A DNA stretch of 32,099 nucleotides from Thermoplasmata archaeon (GCA_021823345.1 JAKAOF010000005.1:4206-36304), one strand, 5' to 3'. Positions 1 through 13,036 are shown, counted from the first letter of the stretch. Numbers and translations: made by a program. Notes: generated by a model not told the origin, from the letters alone.

Positions 1-3
1 GGA

Positions 4-267
4 ATGACAGACGAAGGTCTACCCGCCCCGGAGGATCGCCTCGGTCGGAAGTCGCGGTATGCCCTGATCGGGGTCGGCGTCACATTGATCGTTTTCGGGT
101 CCCTGGGCACGATCATCGCCATCCTTCCGCAGATCGAGACGCTCTTGCTGGCCCTGGCCGGGCGGGGCTACGGCTACCTTGCATTCGGTATCGTAGGGGG
201 CATTCTCCTCTACATCGGCCGTCGCAAATCCCCGGGGGAGGGGCCGGCTTCGACCGGAGCCAAGTGA
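4..267 (+). CDS. small predicted membrane protein (two hydrophobic helices), unknown function
   Basis: 87 aa ORF; segments YALIGVGVTLIVFGSLGTIIAIL and YGYLAFGIVGGILLYIG are hydrophobic. Confidence 0.55.
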   Translation: MTDEGLPAPEDRLGRKSRYALIGVGVTLIVFGSLGTIIAILPQIETLLLALAGRGYGYLAFGIVGGILLYIGRRKSPGEGPASTGAK

Positions 268-408
268 TTCAGCCGACCCAGTAGACCCGCGGGTGAGGAC
301 CAAGGGACCCCCTGGTGGTAATCCAGGTTACTGGTTCCACCGCTCCGCCAGCGATCGGAAATCGGCTATCGGGGGCCCGGTGTCGAACCGGACCCCGTGG
401 GACCCGAT

Positions 409-1053
409 TCAGAAGCCGTGGCGCTGACGGACCAGGATGACGGTCGTCCGTCCGGGGAAAGCGGACTTCCGGATCTGAAGGACCTGGTTGAGCGAGCTCG
501 GCATCCCGTAGGCCTTGCGAGCCCGGGCATCTTCTCGGGGAAGGGAGTACTCGGATAGGCGCAGGAGGGCGTCCTCTTCCGTCGGGACGATCTTTTGGGC
601 CCCTACGACCCAGATCATCTTGTCGGCGCCAAAGGCATAGATCCCCAGTTGGCTCCCGGTAGCCGACGCCACGAAGATCTCCCCCGATTGACTGATGGCG
701 TGCACCGAACCTACGGCGAAACTCGGGGAAGCGAGCAGGCGCTTGATCTCCCGACCATCCCGTTCCCGGTCCATGGCCGCGACCTTGTCGCGGAGCAAGA
801 CGTAGTGCCCACCCTGGGCCAGGGCCTCCATGACCCCGGTCTCTCGGAGGGTTTCCGAAGTGGTGGTGAAGACCTCACTGCCCTGGGGGATCCGCTTGAG
901 AACCTCCTGGACCGCCTCCTCCTTCGTCCCGACGACGACGACCTCATGGTTGCGCTCCCGGAGGGCCTGGGCGGTCTTCTCGACCTCGGAGGCACTCGGC
1001 AACTGGGCGAATCGTTCGTTGGGCTTGAGCGGGCTTTCTACTGCGACCGACAT
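409..1053 (-). CDS. LUD-domain (LutC/YkgG-like) protein
   Basis: 214 aa; GSEVFTTTSETLRETGVMEAL and FAVGSVHAISQSGEIFVASATGSQLGIYAFGADKMIWVVGAQKIV resemble the LUD domain; minus-strand TATA-like CTTATAAC about 25 bp upstream. Confidence 0.8.
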   Translation of the reverse strand: MSVAVESPLKPNERFAQLPSASEVEKTAQALRERNHEVVVVGTKEEAVQEVLKRIPQGSEVFTTTSETLRETGVMEALAQGGHYVLLRDKVAAMDRERDGREIKRLLASPSFAVGSVHAISQSGEIFVASATGSQLGIYAFGADKMIWVVGAQKIVPTEEDALLRLSEYSLPREDARARKAYGMPSSLNQVLQIRKSAFPGRTTVILVRQRHGF

Positions 1054-1177
1054 GATGCCACTATAGAATCAGTAGTTATAAGACTTGCGCCAGCGAAGCC
1101 ACTACACTTACCGTAACCATTGCCCGTCCCACGGCGGACCACGCGCAGCGACGTTCCCGGGATGCCGGACCGGGGAT

Positions 1178-1606
1178 TCAGGCCACGCTGACGGAGACGA
1201 TGTCACTATGGCGGGCAAGAAGGGCGCGGGCGATCTTGAGGTGTTTTCCCTCCTTGCCGATGGCCCGGGCCTTCCAGCCGTCCTCGACCTGCACCGTCGC
1301 ATGCCGCCCGCCGCCGGGATGGGCGGTCAACGTCACTCCGACGGGCGAGAACGGGTAGAAGATGTTCATCACGAGCTTCTCGGCCTCCGCGGCGTTCGCC
1401 ACGACCTGGATCTCCCGATGCATCCGTTCCTTGAGCATGACGGCCTTCTCTCCCCGGGGCCCCAGGGCCCGCCGGACGTCCTTCGGCTCGATGAGGAGGA
1501 CGATCTTTCCTTCCGCCACGATGCAATCGATCGGACGGACCCCGGTGGCGTCCTCGAAGACGCGCATGTACCCCAGTGTGTCGGTGTCGAATGAGAGCGT
1601 CGTCAC
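1178..1606 (-). CDS. nusA: archaeal NusA-like transcription factor (KH domains)
   Basis: GTG start at 1606 inside longer ORF 1178..1912; EGKIVLLIEPKDVRRALGPRGEKAVMLKERMHREIQVV and ARAIGKEGKHLKIARALL; located after rpl30e as in other archaea. Confidence 0.85.
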   Translation of the reverse strand: MTTLSFDTDTLGYMRVFEDATGVRPIDCIVAEGKIVLLIEPKDVRRALGPRGEKAVMLKERMHREIQVVANAAEAEKLVMNIFYPFSPVGVTLTAHPGGGRHATVQVEDGWKARAIGKEGKHLKIARALLARHSDIVSVSVA

Positions 1607-1611
1607 GCTCG

Positions 1612-1902
1612 CTACTGGTTCTCTATGCCCAAGATGGCCGAGGAACCAGCGTCGATGATCGCGAGCGTGGAGATCGGAAAGGGTTTCCCGCAGGCTGCGC
1701 CGAGCTCGGAGGCGGACCCTTCGTAGTGGTAGACCGGGACGGTCCCCCACTTGGAGTCCTTGCGCAGCTTTTCCTCGGGGCAAGTCGCGGAGACGACCAG
1801 GAGCTTCGCTTCCCCGGCCCCGGCGCTCGCCAGGGATTCCGTCAATCCGATCTTGACCCGTCCAGTCGACAGTGCGAGTTTCAATGCGTGAGCTACGTCC
1901 AT
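1612..1902 (-). CDS. rpl30e: ribosomal protein L30e
   Basis: 96 aa, L7Ae/L30e-type sequence, between rpoA2 and nusA. Confidence 0.88.
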   Translation of the reverse strand: MDVAHALKLALSTGRVKIGLTESLASAGAGEAKLLVVSATCPEEKLRKDSKWGTVPVYHYEGSASELGAACGKPFPISTLAIIDAGSSAILGIENQ

Positions 1903-1908
1903 CGATGT

Positions 1909-5942
<4,034 letters not shown>

Positions 5943-5949
5943 GGTTACC

Positions 5950-8900
5950 TCACCGGATGTCCTCCATGTTGATGCGCATGACCACGCCCATGCTGATGAG
6001 CTCGTTCAAGAGGAGCTTGAACGAATAGCTGATCTCGACGGGGTAGATGGCGGAAGTGTTCCCGCAGACCGGGCAGCGCAGGGCGCGGGCCCGAGAGTCC
6101 ATGATGGCGATGTGCCCGCACGAGGGGTTCCCGCAGACGTACTGGACGGTGCGGTCCGACTCGTCGAGCAGACGGTCCTTGATCACCATCGCGGCCCCGT
6201 GGCCGATGAGGGTGTCCCGCTCCATCTCTCCGAACCGGAGACCCCCTTGGCGGCTCCGCCCCTCCGTGGGTTGCCGGGTCAGGATCTGGACCGGTCCCCG
6301 GGAACGCATGTGGAGCTTGTTGGCGACCATGTGGTGGAGCTTCTGGTAGAAGATCACGCCGATGAAGACCTCCCCTTTCAGCTGCTGGCCCGTGACGCCG
6401 TCGAACATGACCTGGCGGCCGTTGGAGTGCAGTCCCTGCTCCTTGAGCATGTCCCGGATCGCCTCTTCCCGGTCCCCCGAGAAGGCCGTTCCGTCGATGA
6501 ACCGGCCGTCCAAGGCACCCATCTTCCCCCCGATCATCTCGAGGATGTGGGCGACCGTCATCCGCGAGGGGATGGCGTGCGGGTTCATGATCACGTCCGG
6601 CTGGATGCCGTCCCGTGTAAAGGGCATGTTCTCCTGGGGCACGATGAGTCCGACGACCCCCTTCTGTCCGTGCCGGGAGGCGAACTTGTCCCCGAGCTCG
6701 GGCACCCGCTCGTTCCGCACCTTCACCTTGACCAGCTTGGAGAAGTTCTCCCCATCCGTCAGGGTGACGGAGTCGACGAAACCGCCCTCTCCGGCCCGTA
6801 CGGTGACGGAGCTCTCCCGGCGCTTCTGGGGGGTGAGCAGGTCGGTCTTCTCCTCGAGGAAGCGCGGAGGAGAGGTCTTGCCGATGAGGACGTCCCCTTC
6901 GGAGACCGCGAGTTCCGGGTAGATGAGACCGTCCTCACCGAGGTGACGGTAGGCCGTGTCGACCCGGGCACCGGCGACATCCGGACGCGGGATCTCGAAC
7001 CGGTCGTCGTGGTTGCCGGGGTACTTGCGCTCCTCGGCCCGGTAGGTACGGAAGAAGGAGGAGCGTCCGAGCCCCCGCTCGATGGCCCCCTTGCTGATGA
7101 CCACGGCATCCTGCATGTTGTAGCCTTCGAAGGAGAGCAGGGCCACGACGAAGTTCTGTCCGGCCGGTCGCTCCATGAAGTGCGTGTAGCGTTGGGTCTC
7201 GGTCGCCACGAGCGGGGCCTGCGGGTAGTGCAGCACGTGCCCGCGGGTGTCCGGGCGGTACCGGTAGTTGACGGACTCGAGCCCGAGGGACTGCTTGGCC
7301 ATCGCGGCGCCCATGGTGTTCCTCGGCGCGGAGTTGTGCTCCGCGTAGGGGATGAGCCCGGCGGCGACGCCCATGATGAGGTAGGGGTCGATCTCGAGGT
7401 GCGTGGTCTCCTTGGACAGGCCGAGGGGGACCTTGAACGGCTTCGAGCAGTACTGGCACACGAGGACCGAGTCGGTCTCCTTGGCGCCCACGTTCTGCCA
7501 GGTCACGTCCTTCTTGGAGAGGGTGTGGGAGCACTCGGGGCAGCGCTCGGGGGTCTCGTAGGCGTCGACCGCGACGAGGGAGTCCTCCTCCTCTTCGGCG
7601 TCGAGCCACTCGATCTTGCCGGTACGGATGAGGTCCGAGAAGCTCATGGTGCCGCCCAAGAGCGCCTCGATGTCCGGGCGCGTCACCCGGGGGGTGCCGT
7701 TCTGGACGACGATGAGGGCGCGTCGGAGCCGGCCCCGGTCGCAGTTCACGATGACCTCGTTCATCTGCCCGTCGTAACGGACGTTGACCTCGCTGCCCCG
7801 GCTCATGAGCGCGGGGGAGAGGTTGCCGGTCCGGCGTCGGGCCCGGATCTCGTTCACGAGCGTCTCGGGATTGGAATGGAGCCCCACGAGGTTCCCGTTC
7901 ACGAAGACCCTAGCGGCGCGCTTAGCGCCCCGCGGAGCGTTCTTCTCGACCGCGAGGTGGCTGGAGATCTCGCGGGTGTCGAGATCGCGCAGCACCAGCG
8001 TCACTTCCTCGTCGTCCGCGCCCTCGCTCACGTCGACCATGAGGGCGTAGTTCTTGACGAGACCGCAGTTCTGCCCTTCCGGGGTCTCGTTGGGACAGAG
8101 CCGTCCCCACTGGGTGGGGTGCAGGTCTCGAGCCTCGAAGTGGGGCTGGCTGTGGGTAAGCTGGCTGGTCACCCGTCGCAGGTGGGAGAAGGTGGAGACG
8201 TAGCTCGTGCGGTCGAGCATCTGGGAGACGCCGGCGCGGCCGCCCACCCAGTTCCCGGTCCCCAGGGCATGGACCATGCGCTGGGTCAGGAGGTCCGGAC
8301 GGATGGCGGAGGACACGCGGAGGTCGCGCTTCCGAGCGAAGGAGCGCTCCAGCTGGTACTTGAGGTCCTTGAGGAGCATGGTGAACGCCACGCGGAAGAG
8401 GTCCTCCATGAGGTCCCCGGCGAGCTTGAGCCGCTTGTTCGCGTAGTGGTCCTTGTCATCCTCCTTTCGCATGTCGAGGTTGAGTTCGAGGACGGTCCGG
8501 GCGATGCGGCCGAGGTAGAGGGCCTTCTTGAGCCGGTCCCCGGGCATGTCGCCCAGGTGCGGGAGCACGAGGTGGTCCAAGATCCCGGCGACCTTCTTCG
8601 TCCGGTACTCCTTGGCCTGTCCGGTCGCGAACTTCTTCTCAAGGTAGAGGAGCGCATCTTCCGGGGTCGAGATCCCCTCGGGGGGGTAGGACTGCGGGTT
8701 GGCGGCATCCTCCAAGTTCACGTTGAGGATGTGCTTCATGGTCTGGACGAACGCTTCGTCCAGGTTCATGAGCTCGGCGAGCACGGCCTGCTCGATCTCC
8801 TCATCGTTGGACATCCCGAGGGCCTTCATCAGGACCACGAGGGGGATCTGCCCGGCGGTGGAGGGGATCGACACTTGCAGGATACCGTCCTTCTTCTTCT

Positions 8901-9639
8901 CGACGGTGAGCGGGCTCCGATAGCCTCCCCGCTGGGAGAAGATCCGGGCGCTCTCGACCGGCACGGTCCCGTAGCGGTCGCTGAGCTCGGCGAAGATCCG
9001 GTTGCTGGCGCGGTCCTCGAGCGAGATGATGACGCGCTCGGTACCGGAGATGATGAAGTACCCGCCGGGGTCGTAGGGGTCCTCGTTGTATTCCATGAGC
9101 CGGGCACGGTACTCCTCTTCCGAGAGGGGCATCCCGCAGCCGCGCTCCATGCCCGCCTTGCTCAGGCTGCACAGGCGGCTCCGGACCATGATGGGCATGT
9201 CGCCGATGTGGACGAGCTCGGATTCGCGCTCGACCCCGTTTTCGACCACGGTGACCTTGAGGTAGACCGGGGCCTGGTAGGTAAGGTTCCGAAGACGGGC
9301 CTCCATCGGGGTCGGGGGAGAAATGGCGGGCTTGGTGTCGACGGGCTGCTTCCCCTGGAGCGGGCCCACGAAGATGGTGGGTTCCGAACTGGGGTCGATC
9401 GCCCCCGTGCGGTGGTCCCGCCGGCGGCCGACCCGTACGTAGATGGAGCTCTTGGTCTTCTCGACATCGAGCTTGATGATCCCGCGGTCGCTCGAGTCCT
9501 CGCTGAGACGGGCCTCGTCGACCACCATCTGCATGCGCGAGAAGGGGTTCTCGGGGGACGGAATGAAGTCATTGAAGCTGGCGAGGTGATGATTCACGGC
9601 GGAGCGTTCCTTGAAGAATGCGCTGATGATCTCTCGCAT
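5950..9639 (-). CDS. rpoB: DNA-directed RNA polymerase subunit B (unsplit B''+B')
   Basis: 1229 aa; [44 protein letters not shown]-terminal zinc ribbon CGNPSCGH...CPVCG. Confidence 0.98.
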   Translation of the reverse strand: MREIISAFFKERSAVNHHLASFNDFIPSPENPFSRMQMVVDEARLSEDSSDRGIIKLDVEKTKSSIYVRVGRRRDHRTGAIDPSSEPTIFVGPLQGKQPVDTKPAISPPTPMEARLRNLTYQAPVYLKVTVVENGVERESELVHIGDMPIMVRSRLCSLSKAGMERGCGMPLSEEEYRARLMEYNEDPYDPGGYFIISGTERVIISLEDRASNRIFAELSDRYGTVPVESARIFSQRGGYRSPLTVEKKKDGILQVSIPSTAGQIPLVVLMKALGMSNDEEIEQAVLAELMNLDEAFVQTMKHILNVNLEDAANPQSYPPEGISTPEDALLYLEKKFATGQAKEYRTKKVAGILDHLVLPHLGDMPGDRLKKALYLGRIARTVLELNLDMRKEDDKDHYANKRLKLAGDLMEDLFRVAFTMLLKDLKYQLERSFARKRDLRVSSAIRPDLLTQRMVHALGTGNWVGGRAGVSQMLDRTSYVSTFSHLRRVTSQLTHSQPHFEARDLHPTQWGRLCPNETPEGQNCGLVKNYALMVDVSEGADDEEVTLVLRDLDTREISSHLAVEKNAPRGAKRAARVFVNGNLVGLHSNPETLVNEIRARRRTGNLSPALMSRGSEVNVRYDGQMNEVIVNCDRGRLRRALIVVQNGTPRVTRPDIEALLGGTMSFSDLIRTGKIEWLDAEEEEDSLVAVDAYETPERCPECSHTLSKKDVTWQNVGAKETDSVLVCQYCSKPFKVPLGLSKETTHLEIDPYLIMGVAAGLIPYAEHNSAPRNTMGAAMAKQSLGLESVNYRYRPDTRGHVLHYPQAPLVATETQRYTHFMERPAGQNFVVALLSFEGYNMQDAVVISKGAIERGLGRSSFFRTYRAEERKYPGNHDDRFEIPRPDVAGARVDTAYRHLGEDGLIYPELAVSEGDVLIGKTSPPRFLEEKTDLLTPQKRRESSVTVRAGEGGFVDSVTLTDGENFSKLVKVKVRNERVPELGDKFASRHGQKGVVGLIVPQENMPFTRDGIQPDVIMNPHAIPSRMTVAHILEMIGGKMGALDGRFIDGTAFSGDREEAIRDMLKEQGLHSNGRQVMFDGVTGQQLKGEVFIGVIFYQKLHHMVANKLHMRSRGPVQILTRQPTEGRSRQGGLRFGEMERDTLIGHGAAMVIKDRLLDESDRTVQYVCGNPSCGHIAIMDSRARALRCPVCGNTSAIYPVEISYSFKLLLNELISMGVVMRINMEDIR

Positions 9640-9653
9640 GTTCCTTTACCTCC

Positions 9654-9983
9654 TTAATCCAACCGACCTTCAGTGATGACCCGATAATGCACGGTCTGGC
9701 CTGCCGTGGGGGAGTTCCGGCGGATCTCCACGATCCGACCGACCAGGTTCTCGTTCGCGGCGATCGCGGCCCGGTAGGCCGGGTCGCTGGCGAGCCCGGG
9801 GTCGTAGAGGGTGATCTTGGGGAGACGGTCCGGGGTGGTCGCGAACTGGGAGAGGATCTTCATCCCGGCCTCATGGGAGAGCAGGAAATGCTCGGGCACC
9901 ATGTTGTGCCGGACAAAGTCGGTCCCCTGGAGCGCTTCCTTCGCCTGAGACTCCTTCTTCTTCCTAGAACTTCGTGCGGGCAT
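9654..9983 (-). CDS. rpoH: DNA-directed RNA polymerase subunit H
   Basis: 109 aa; HNMVPEHFLLSHEAGMKIL...LPKITLYDP...VGRIVEIRRNSPTAGQTVHYRVI; directly upstream of rpoB. Confidence 0.95.
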   Translation of the reverse strand: MPARSSRKKKESQAKEALQGTDFVRHNMVPEHFLLSHEAGMKILSQFATTPDRLPKITLYDPGLASDPAYRAAIAANENLVGRIVEIRRNSPTAGQTVHYRVITEGRLD

Positions 9984-10030
9984 GATTTTTACACCTCAGT
10001 GGAGACGGAAAAGGGGCGGGCCCGCGGGGA

Positions 10031-10064
10031 GTCCCGGGCGGAAACGGAGTACCGTAGACCGCCT
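10031..10064 (-). other. predicted BHB intron (34 nt) in tRNA-Lys T-loop, position 59/60
   Basis: Exon helix = T-stem CGGGG/CCCCG; central helix TTCG/CGGG (two G-U); bulges AAA and ACT; intron stem GGCGG/CCGCC with inner hairpin ACGG-TACT-CCGT; cleavage after the second bulge nucleotide restores TTCGAAT. Confidence 0.87.
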
Positions 10065-10103
10065 TTCGAACCCCGGACCAACCGGTTAAAAGCCGGATGC
10101 TCT

Positions 10104-10134
10104 ATCCCGGGCCGGGGGTACCACCCTCCGACCT
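10104..10134 (-). other. predicted BHB intron (31 nt) in tRNA-Lys D-loop, position 20/21
   Basis: Central 4 bp helix CCCG/CGGG; 3-nt bulges GCA and ATA; intron stem GGTCGG/CCGGCC continuing to GGG/CCC. Confidence 0.8.
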
Positions 10135-10164
10135 GCCGGGCTGAGCTACGGACCCACCCCAACT

Positions 10165-10494
10165 TCACGGCAAACTCTCCAGGCGGCTTATCACAGACCA
10201 GAGAGACGTACGACCATGCACCGGAAGGTTCGAATCGTTGGCGAGATCATCCAGGATCCCGACCGCGCTCGCCACCCGCACATCTTCTGCCACGGATTGC
10301 TTGTTGAGCTGGTCCATGGCCCCCTGGATCCCCCGGCGCAGGTTGCGGGGGAGCGAGGTGTCCTGGCTCAGCTCGTGCAGGAGGTCGAGAACCCCCTTCA
10401 TAGCGACGGATGGCTCCGGAGAAGGAGTCGGAACGGCGGGCCCCGCGAAACCATTCGCGGAGACGCCCTTGGAGGAGTTCGTGCTGACGTTCAT
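10165..10494 (-). CDS. UPF0147 family protein
   Basis: LLHELSQDTSLPRNLRRGIQGAMDQL...RVASAVGILDDLANDSNLPVHGRTSLWSVISRLE; ATG at 10494 overlaps the upstream stop by 4 nt. Confidence 0.85.
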   Translation of the reverse strand: MNVSTNSSKGVSANGFAGPAVPTPSPEPSVAMKGVLDLLHELSQDTSLPRNLRRGIQGAMDQLNKQSVAEDVRVASAVGILDDLANDSNLPVHGRTSLWSVISRLESLP

Positions 10495-10832
10495 CCGGTC
10501 GCCTTCCGCTCGCCGCTCTCCTTGTAGGAGGTCACCACGAGCAAGGTCTTCGATTCCCGGATGCCGCGCACGTCGGGGAGACGGTGGAGCACGAATTCCT
10601 TGAGATCCCCGTAGTGGGGGAAACGCACCTTGAGGAAGATATCGATGTCCCCGGTGACGAGGTAGACGTCCTCGACCTCGCTGAAGCGCGAGACCTCGAG
10701 CGCCACATGGTCGGCCTCGGTGGTCTCCACCTTCAGCCCGATGATCGCGACGACCGTGTCCTCTCCCCAAACCTTTGTAAAGGCGCCTTCGACCGCTGTG
10801 CCGACCGGAGACTTGTCCCTATCCTGTGCCAT
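10491..10832 (-). CDS. Lrp/AsnC ligand-binding-domain (RAM-like) protein without an HTH
   Basis: 113 aa; VVAIIGLKVETTEADHVALEVSRFSEVEDVYLVTGDIDIFLKVRFPHYGDLKEFVLHRLPDVRGIRESKTLLVVTSYKE. Confidence 0.8.
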   Translation of the reverse strand: MAQDRDKSPVGTAVEGAFTKVWGEDTVVAIIGLKVETTEADHVALEVSRFSEVEDVYLVTGDIDIFLKVRFPHYGDLKEFVLHRLPDVRGIRESKTLLVVTSYKESGERKATG

Positions 10833-10850
10833 TGTGCTCGACCCGGATCT

Positions 10851-11039
10851 TCACCGAGGGGGCAGGGATTCCACTTCTTCTCGCAGATCGTCGATTACCA
10901 TGTCAATGAGCGCCGAGGGGGATACCGCGCGGTATTCCCGCCGACCATTGGCCTCCGAAGCCACCCGGGCCACCAGCCCTGCGGTGGTCCGGATGAATTC
11001 CACATTGACTATGAGCTCGTCTACCAAAGAGTACCCCAC
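10851..11039 (-). CDS. small conserved-looking protein of unknown function
   Basis: GYSLVDELIVNVEFIRTTAGLVARVASEANGRREYRAVSPSALIDMVIDDLREEVESLPPR; GTG at 11039, or ATG at 11063; TATA-like GGCTTAAT on the minus strand near 11071-11078. Confidence 0.5.
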   Translation of the reverse strand: MGYSLVDELIVNVEFIRTTAGLVARVASEANGRREYRAVSPSALIDMVIDDLREEVESLPPR

Positions 11040-11241
11040 GCACCCGCCCTCTGGGGCAAACATCCTCCCTATTAAGCCTTTTGGTTCTTTTGCTCCGCGC
11101 CCCGGGTACGGCGGGCGTTCCGGAGCACCAAGAACCGCCGGGAAAGCGACTCCACGAACCATCCCTCGAGGGTGGCTCCCCAGGTTTGGAATCGCCGCGG
11201 GCCATTTGAAAGCCTCCTCCCCATATTTCACTGAGGAAGAC

Positions 11242-11877
11242 ATGTCGCAGTACTGTGACGCGATGGATGGCCCCGTGGCGACCGCGGCCCGGAGGGCGAT
11301 CGAGACCAAGGATGTCCGGGAAGTTCTGGCCTGGGTCCCTCAGTCCAGCGAGGAAGAGTTGACGACCGCCTTTGACCGGACCTTGACCGAACGGGACAAG
11401 AGCCGGGAGGCGAAGGACATCGCCGACCTGTGGTTCATCGAGACGGTCGTCCGTCTCCACATGCCCGAGGAGGGACTCCCCTTCACCGGGCTCAAGCCCG
11501 AGGGGCTCGAGGAAGGACCGGTCTACGCTCGAGCCAAGCGGGCCATCGCCGATGAACGGCCCGAACTGCTCGTCCGGTACCTCCAGAACGTCCTCGACGA
11601 TGAGGTCCGGATCCGCTTCCGCGAGGTCCTCGCCCACAAGGGCTCCCATCCCAGCGACACCGAGGAAGGACGGGCCTACATCCGGGCGTTCCTGGAGTTC
11701 ACCGGGTTCTGCCAGGGGGTCTACGACCACGTGACGACCTCCCTCGGGCACGCGCACGGCATGTCCATCCCGATGCCCCGTCCGGAAGAGCAGCGACCCA
11801 CCCCCCCCGGTCCGACCCCGCCCCCCAAGGGCCCCACGCTCGACTTGAGGAATCTCGAAGAGCCTAACCCGGCGTAG
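11242..11877 (+). CDS. DUF6448-like protein
   Basis: CDAMDGPVATAARRAIETKDVREVLAWVPQSSEEELTTAFDRTL...ADLWFIETVVRLHMPEEGLPFTGLKPEGLEEGP; Pro-rich C-terminus. Confidence 0.75.
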   Translation: MSQYCDAMDGPVATAARRAIETKDVREVLAWVPQSSEEELTTAFDRTLTERDKSREAKDIADLWFIETVVRLHMPEEGLPFTGLKPEGLEEGPVYARAKRAIADERPELLVRYLQNVLDDEVRIRFREVLAHKGSHPSDTEEGRAYIRAFLEFTGFCQGVYDHVTTSLGHAHGMSIPMPRPEEQRPTPPGPTPPPKGPTLDLRNLEEPNPA

Positions 11878-11910
11878 GGGCGTGACCGAAACGGGTCCCG
11901 GTATCGGGAC

Positions 11911-12555
11911 TCACACGGGGTGCTGCAGGGCCGCGTAGACCTCGCGGTTCGTGCGGGCCCAGTGCTTCGGGGTCGAGAACGGACGATGGACGTGGGCGCG
12001 GATCGGAGCGACCCGGCAGTTGATCCCGGCCTTGCGCATCGTGGCGCCGAACCAGAGGTCCTCGAGGAGGGCCCGGGGATTGAAGGTGTGTGCCTGGGCC
12101 ACCTTCCGACGGACGACGATGCAGGGCCCGATGCTCGCTGGCCACAAATGCAGGTGATTGATGCCGTTGATGAAGACCACCCCGAGCGCGGAGTAGAAGT
12201 CGTCCGTGTGGCACACGTAGCGCGGCACCCAGAACGACTCGGAAAAGGGCCGGTCCCGGAACCAGGTGAGGTCGCCCTCGATGAGCGTGTCATTGTCCAC
12301 GAACAGGATGACGTCCTCGGGGTCTCCGGGCGGCAAGGAACGGAATCCCTCGTTCTTGGCGTTGGAAAGACCTCGAATGGTGGAGATCGCCACATCCTGG
12401 GCGCCGGCGGCCCTCAAAGAATCCGCGGTGTCCTGGGCCCAGGGCAGCTCCGCCTCCCGGCTCGGGATCACCCCGAATATCTTGACCGGGCGCGGAGCGC
12501 GCGGGGTTCGAGCCCCGCCTTCCGTGCCGATCTCGAAGACATTCCAAGAGTTCAT
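11911..12555 (-). CDS. GT2-like glycosyltransferase
   Basis: Rossmann-like start VKIFGVIPSREAELPWAQDTADSLRAAGAQDVAIS, DVILFVDNDTLIEGDLTWF (DxD-like), LEDLWFGATMRKAG. Confidence 0.65.
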   Translation of the reverse strand: MNSWNVFEIGTEGGARTPRAPRPVKIFGVIPSREAELPWAQDTADSLRAAGAQDVAISTIRGLSNAKNEGFRSLPPGDPEDVILFVDNDTLIEGDLTWFRDRPFSESFWVPRYVCHTDDFYSALGVVFINGINHLHLWPASIGPCIVVRRKVAQAHTFNPRALLEDLWFGATMRKAGINCRVAPIRAHVHRPFSTPKHWARTNREVYAALQHPV

Positions 12556-12732
12556 CTCAGTTCCAAGCCTCCAAAGGTGAGAGAGTGGCCAGAGGGTCGC
12601 GGGCGGATGGCGCCGTCGGCGCTCGCCACTGTTCCATCGGCTCAATGAGGCGGATTATCCACCCGTATATATCTCTGCGGTAGAGTTCCGCGCTATGAAA
12701 GTAGTCGGGGACCGCAGGATCCGTAGGTTCCT

Positions 12733-12903
12733 CTACTCGTGCTCTTTGTAGGACACGAGATACAGGCCGCCCGCGGTGAGTGCGGTGATCGCTCCCACGA
12801 ACGGGAGCGGATTCAGACTGAAAAAGATCGCATCGGCGGCAAGCACACCGAGGGGAATACCGACCCCGATCGCTGCGGCCGCGATCTTGCCCTTGGCACT
12901 CAT
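12733..12903 (-). CDS. 56 aa predicted membrane protein, not in the supplied ORF track
   Basis: MSAKGKIAAAAIGVGIPLGVLAADAIFFSLNPLPFVGAITALTAGGLYLVSYKEHE; AT-rich TATA-like element AAGTATTTTAAG just upstream on the minus strand. Confidence 0.6.
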   Translation of the reverse strand: MSAKGKIAAAAIGVGIPLGVLAADAIFFSLNPLPFVGAITALTAGGLYLVSYKEHE

Positions 12904-13036
12904 GCACAGACCGGCACATCTTTCCCCTTAAAATACTTGAGGTGGGGTCGGGGAGGGGTTTTGGTACTCCGGGTGCGGAGGGGGTGGTTTCCCGGAGTAC
13001 CTTCATTCGGATGCATTCACTCAGCGATGGATCGTC

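Larger units (their letters stand above)
10017..10155 (-). tRNA. tRNA-Lys(UUU) with two predicted non-canonical introns
   Basis: Mature RNA after removing 10134..10104 and 10064..10031: GGGTCCG TA GCTC AGCCCGGCA GAGC A TCCGG CTTTTAA CCGGT TGGTC CGGGG TTCGAAT CCCCG CGGGCCC G (74 nt). Acceptor, D, anticodon and T arms form (27-43 is a T-T mismatch, one G-T pair in the acceptor). U8, A14, G15-C48, G18G19, U54U55C56 and A58 are present. Confidence 0.92.

Noticed and set aside
12490-12530. GGGGTTCGAGCCCC T-arm-like palindrome, possible tRNA
   Set aside because: Lies at the GT2 N-terminus; no matching acceptor, D or anticodon arms found on either strand, even allowing inserts.
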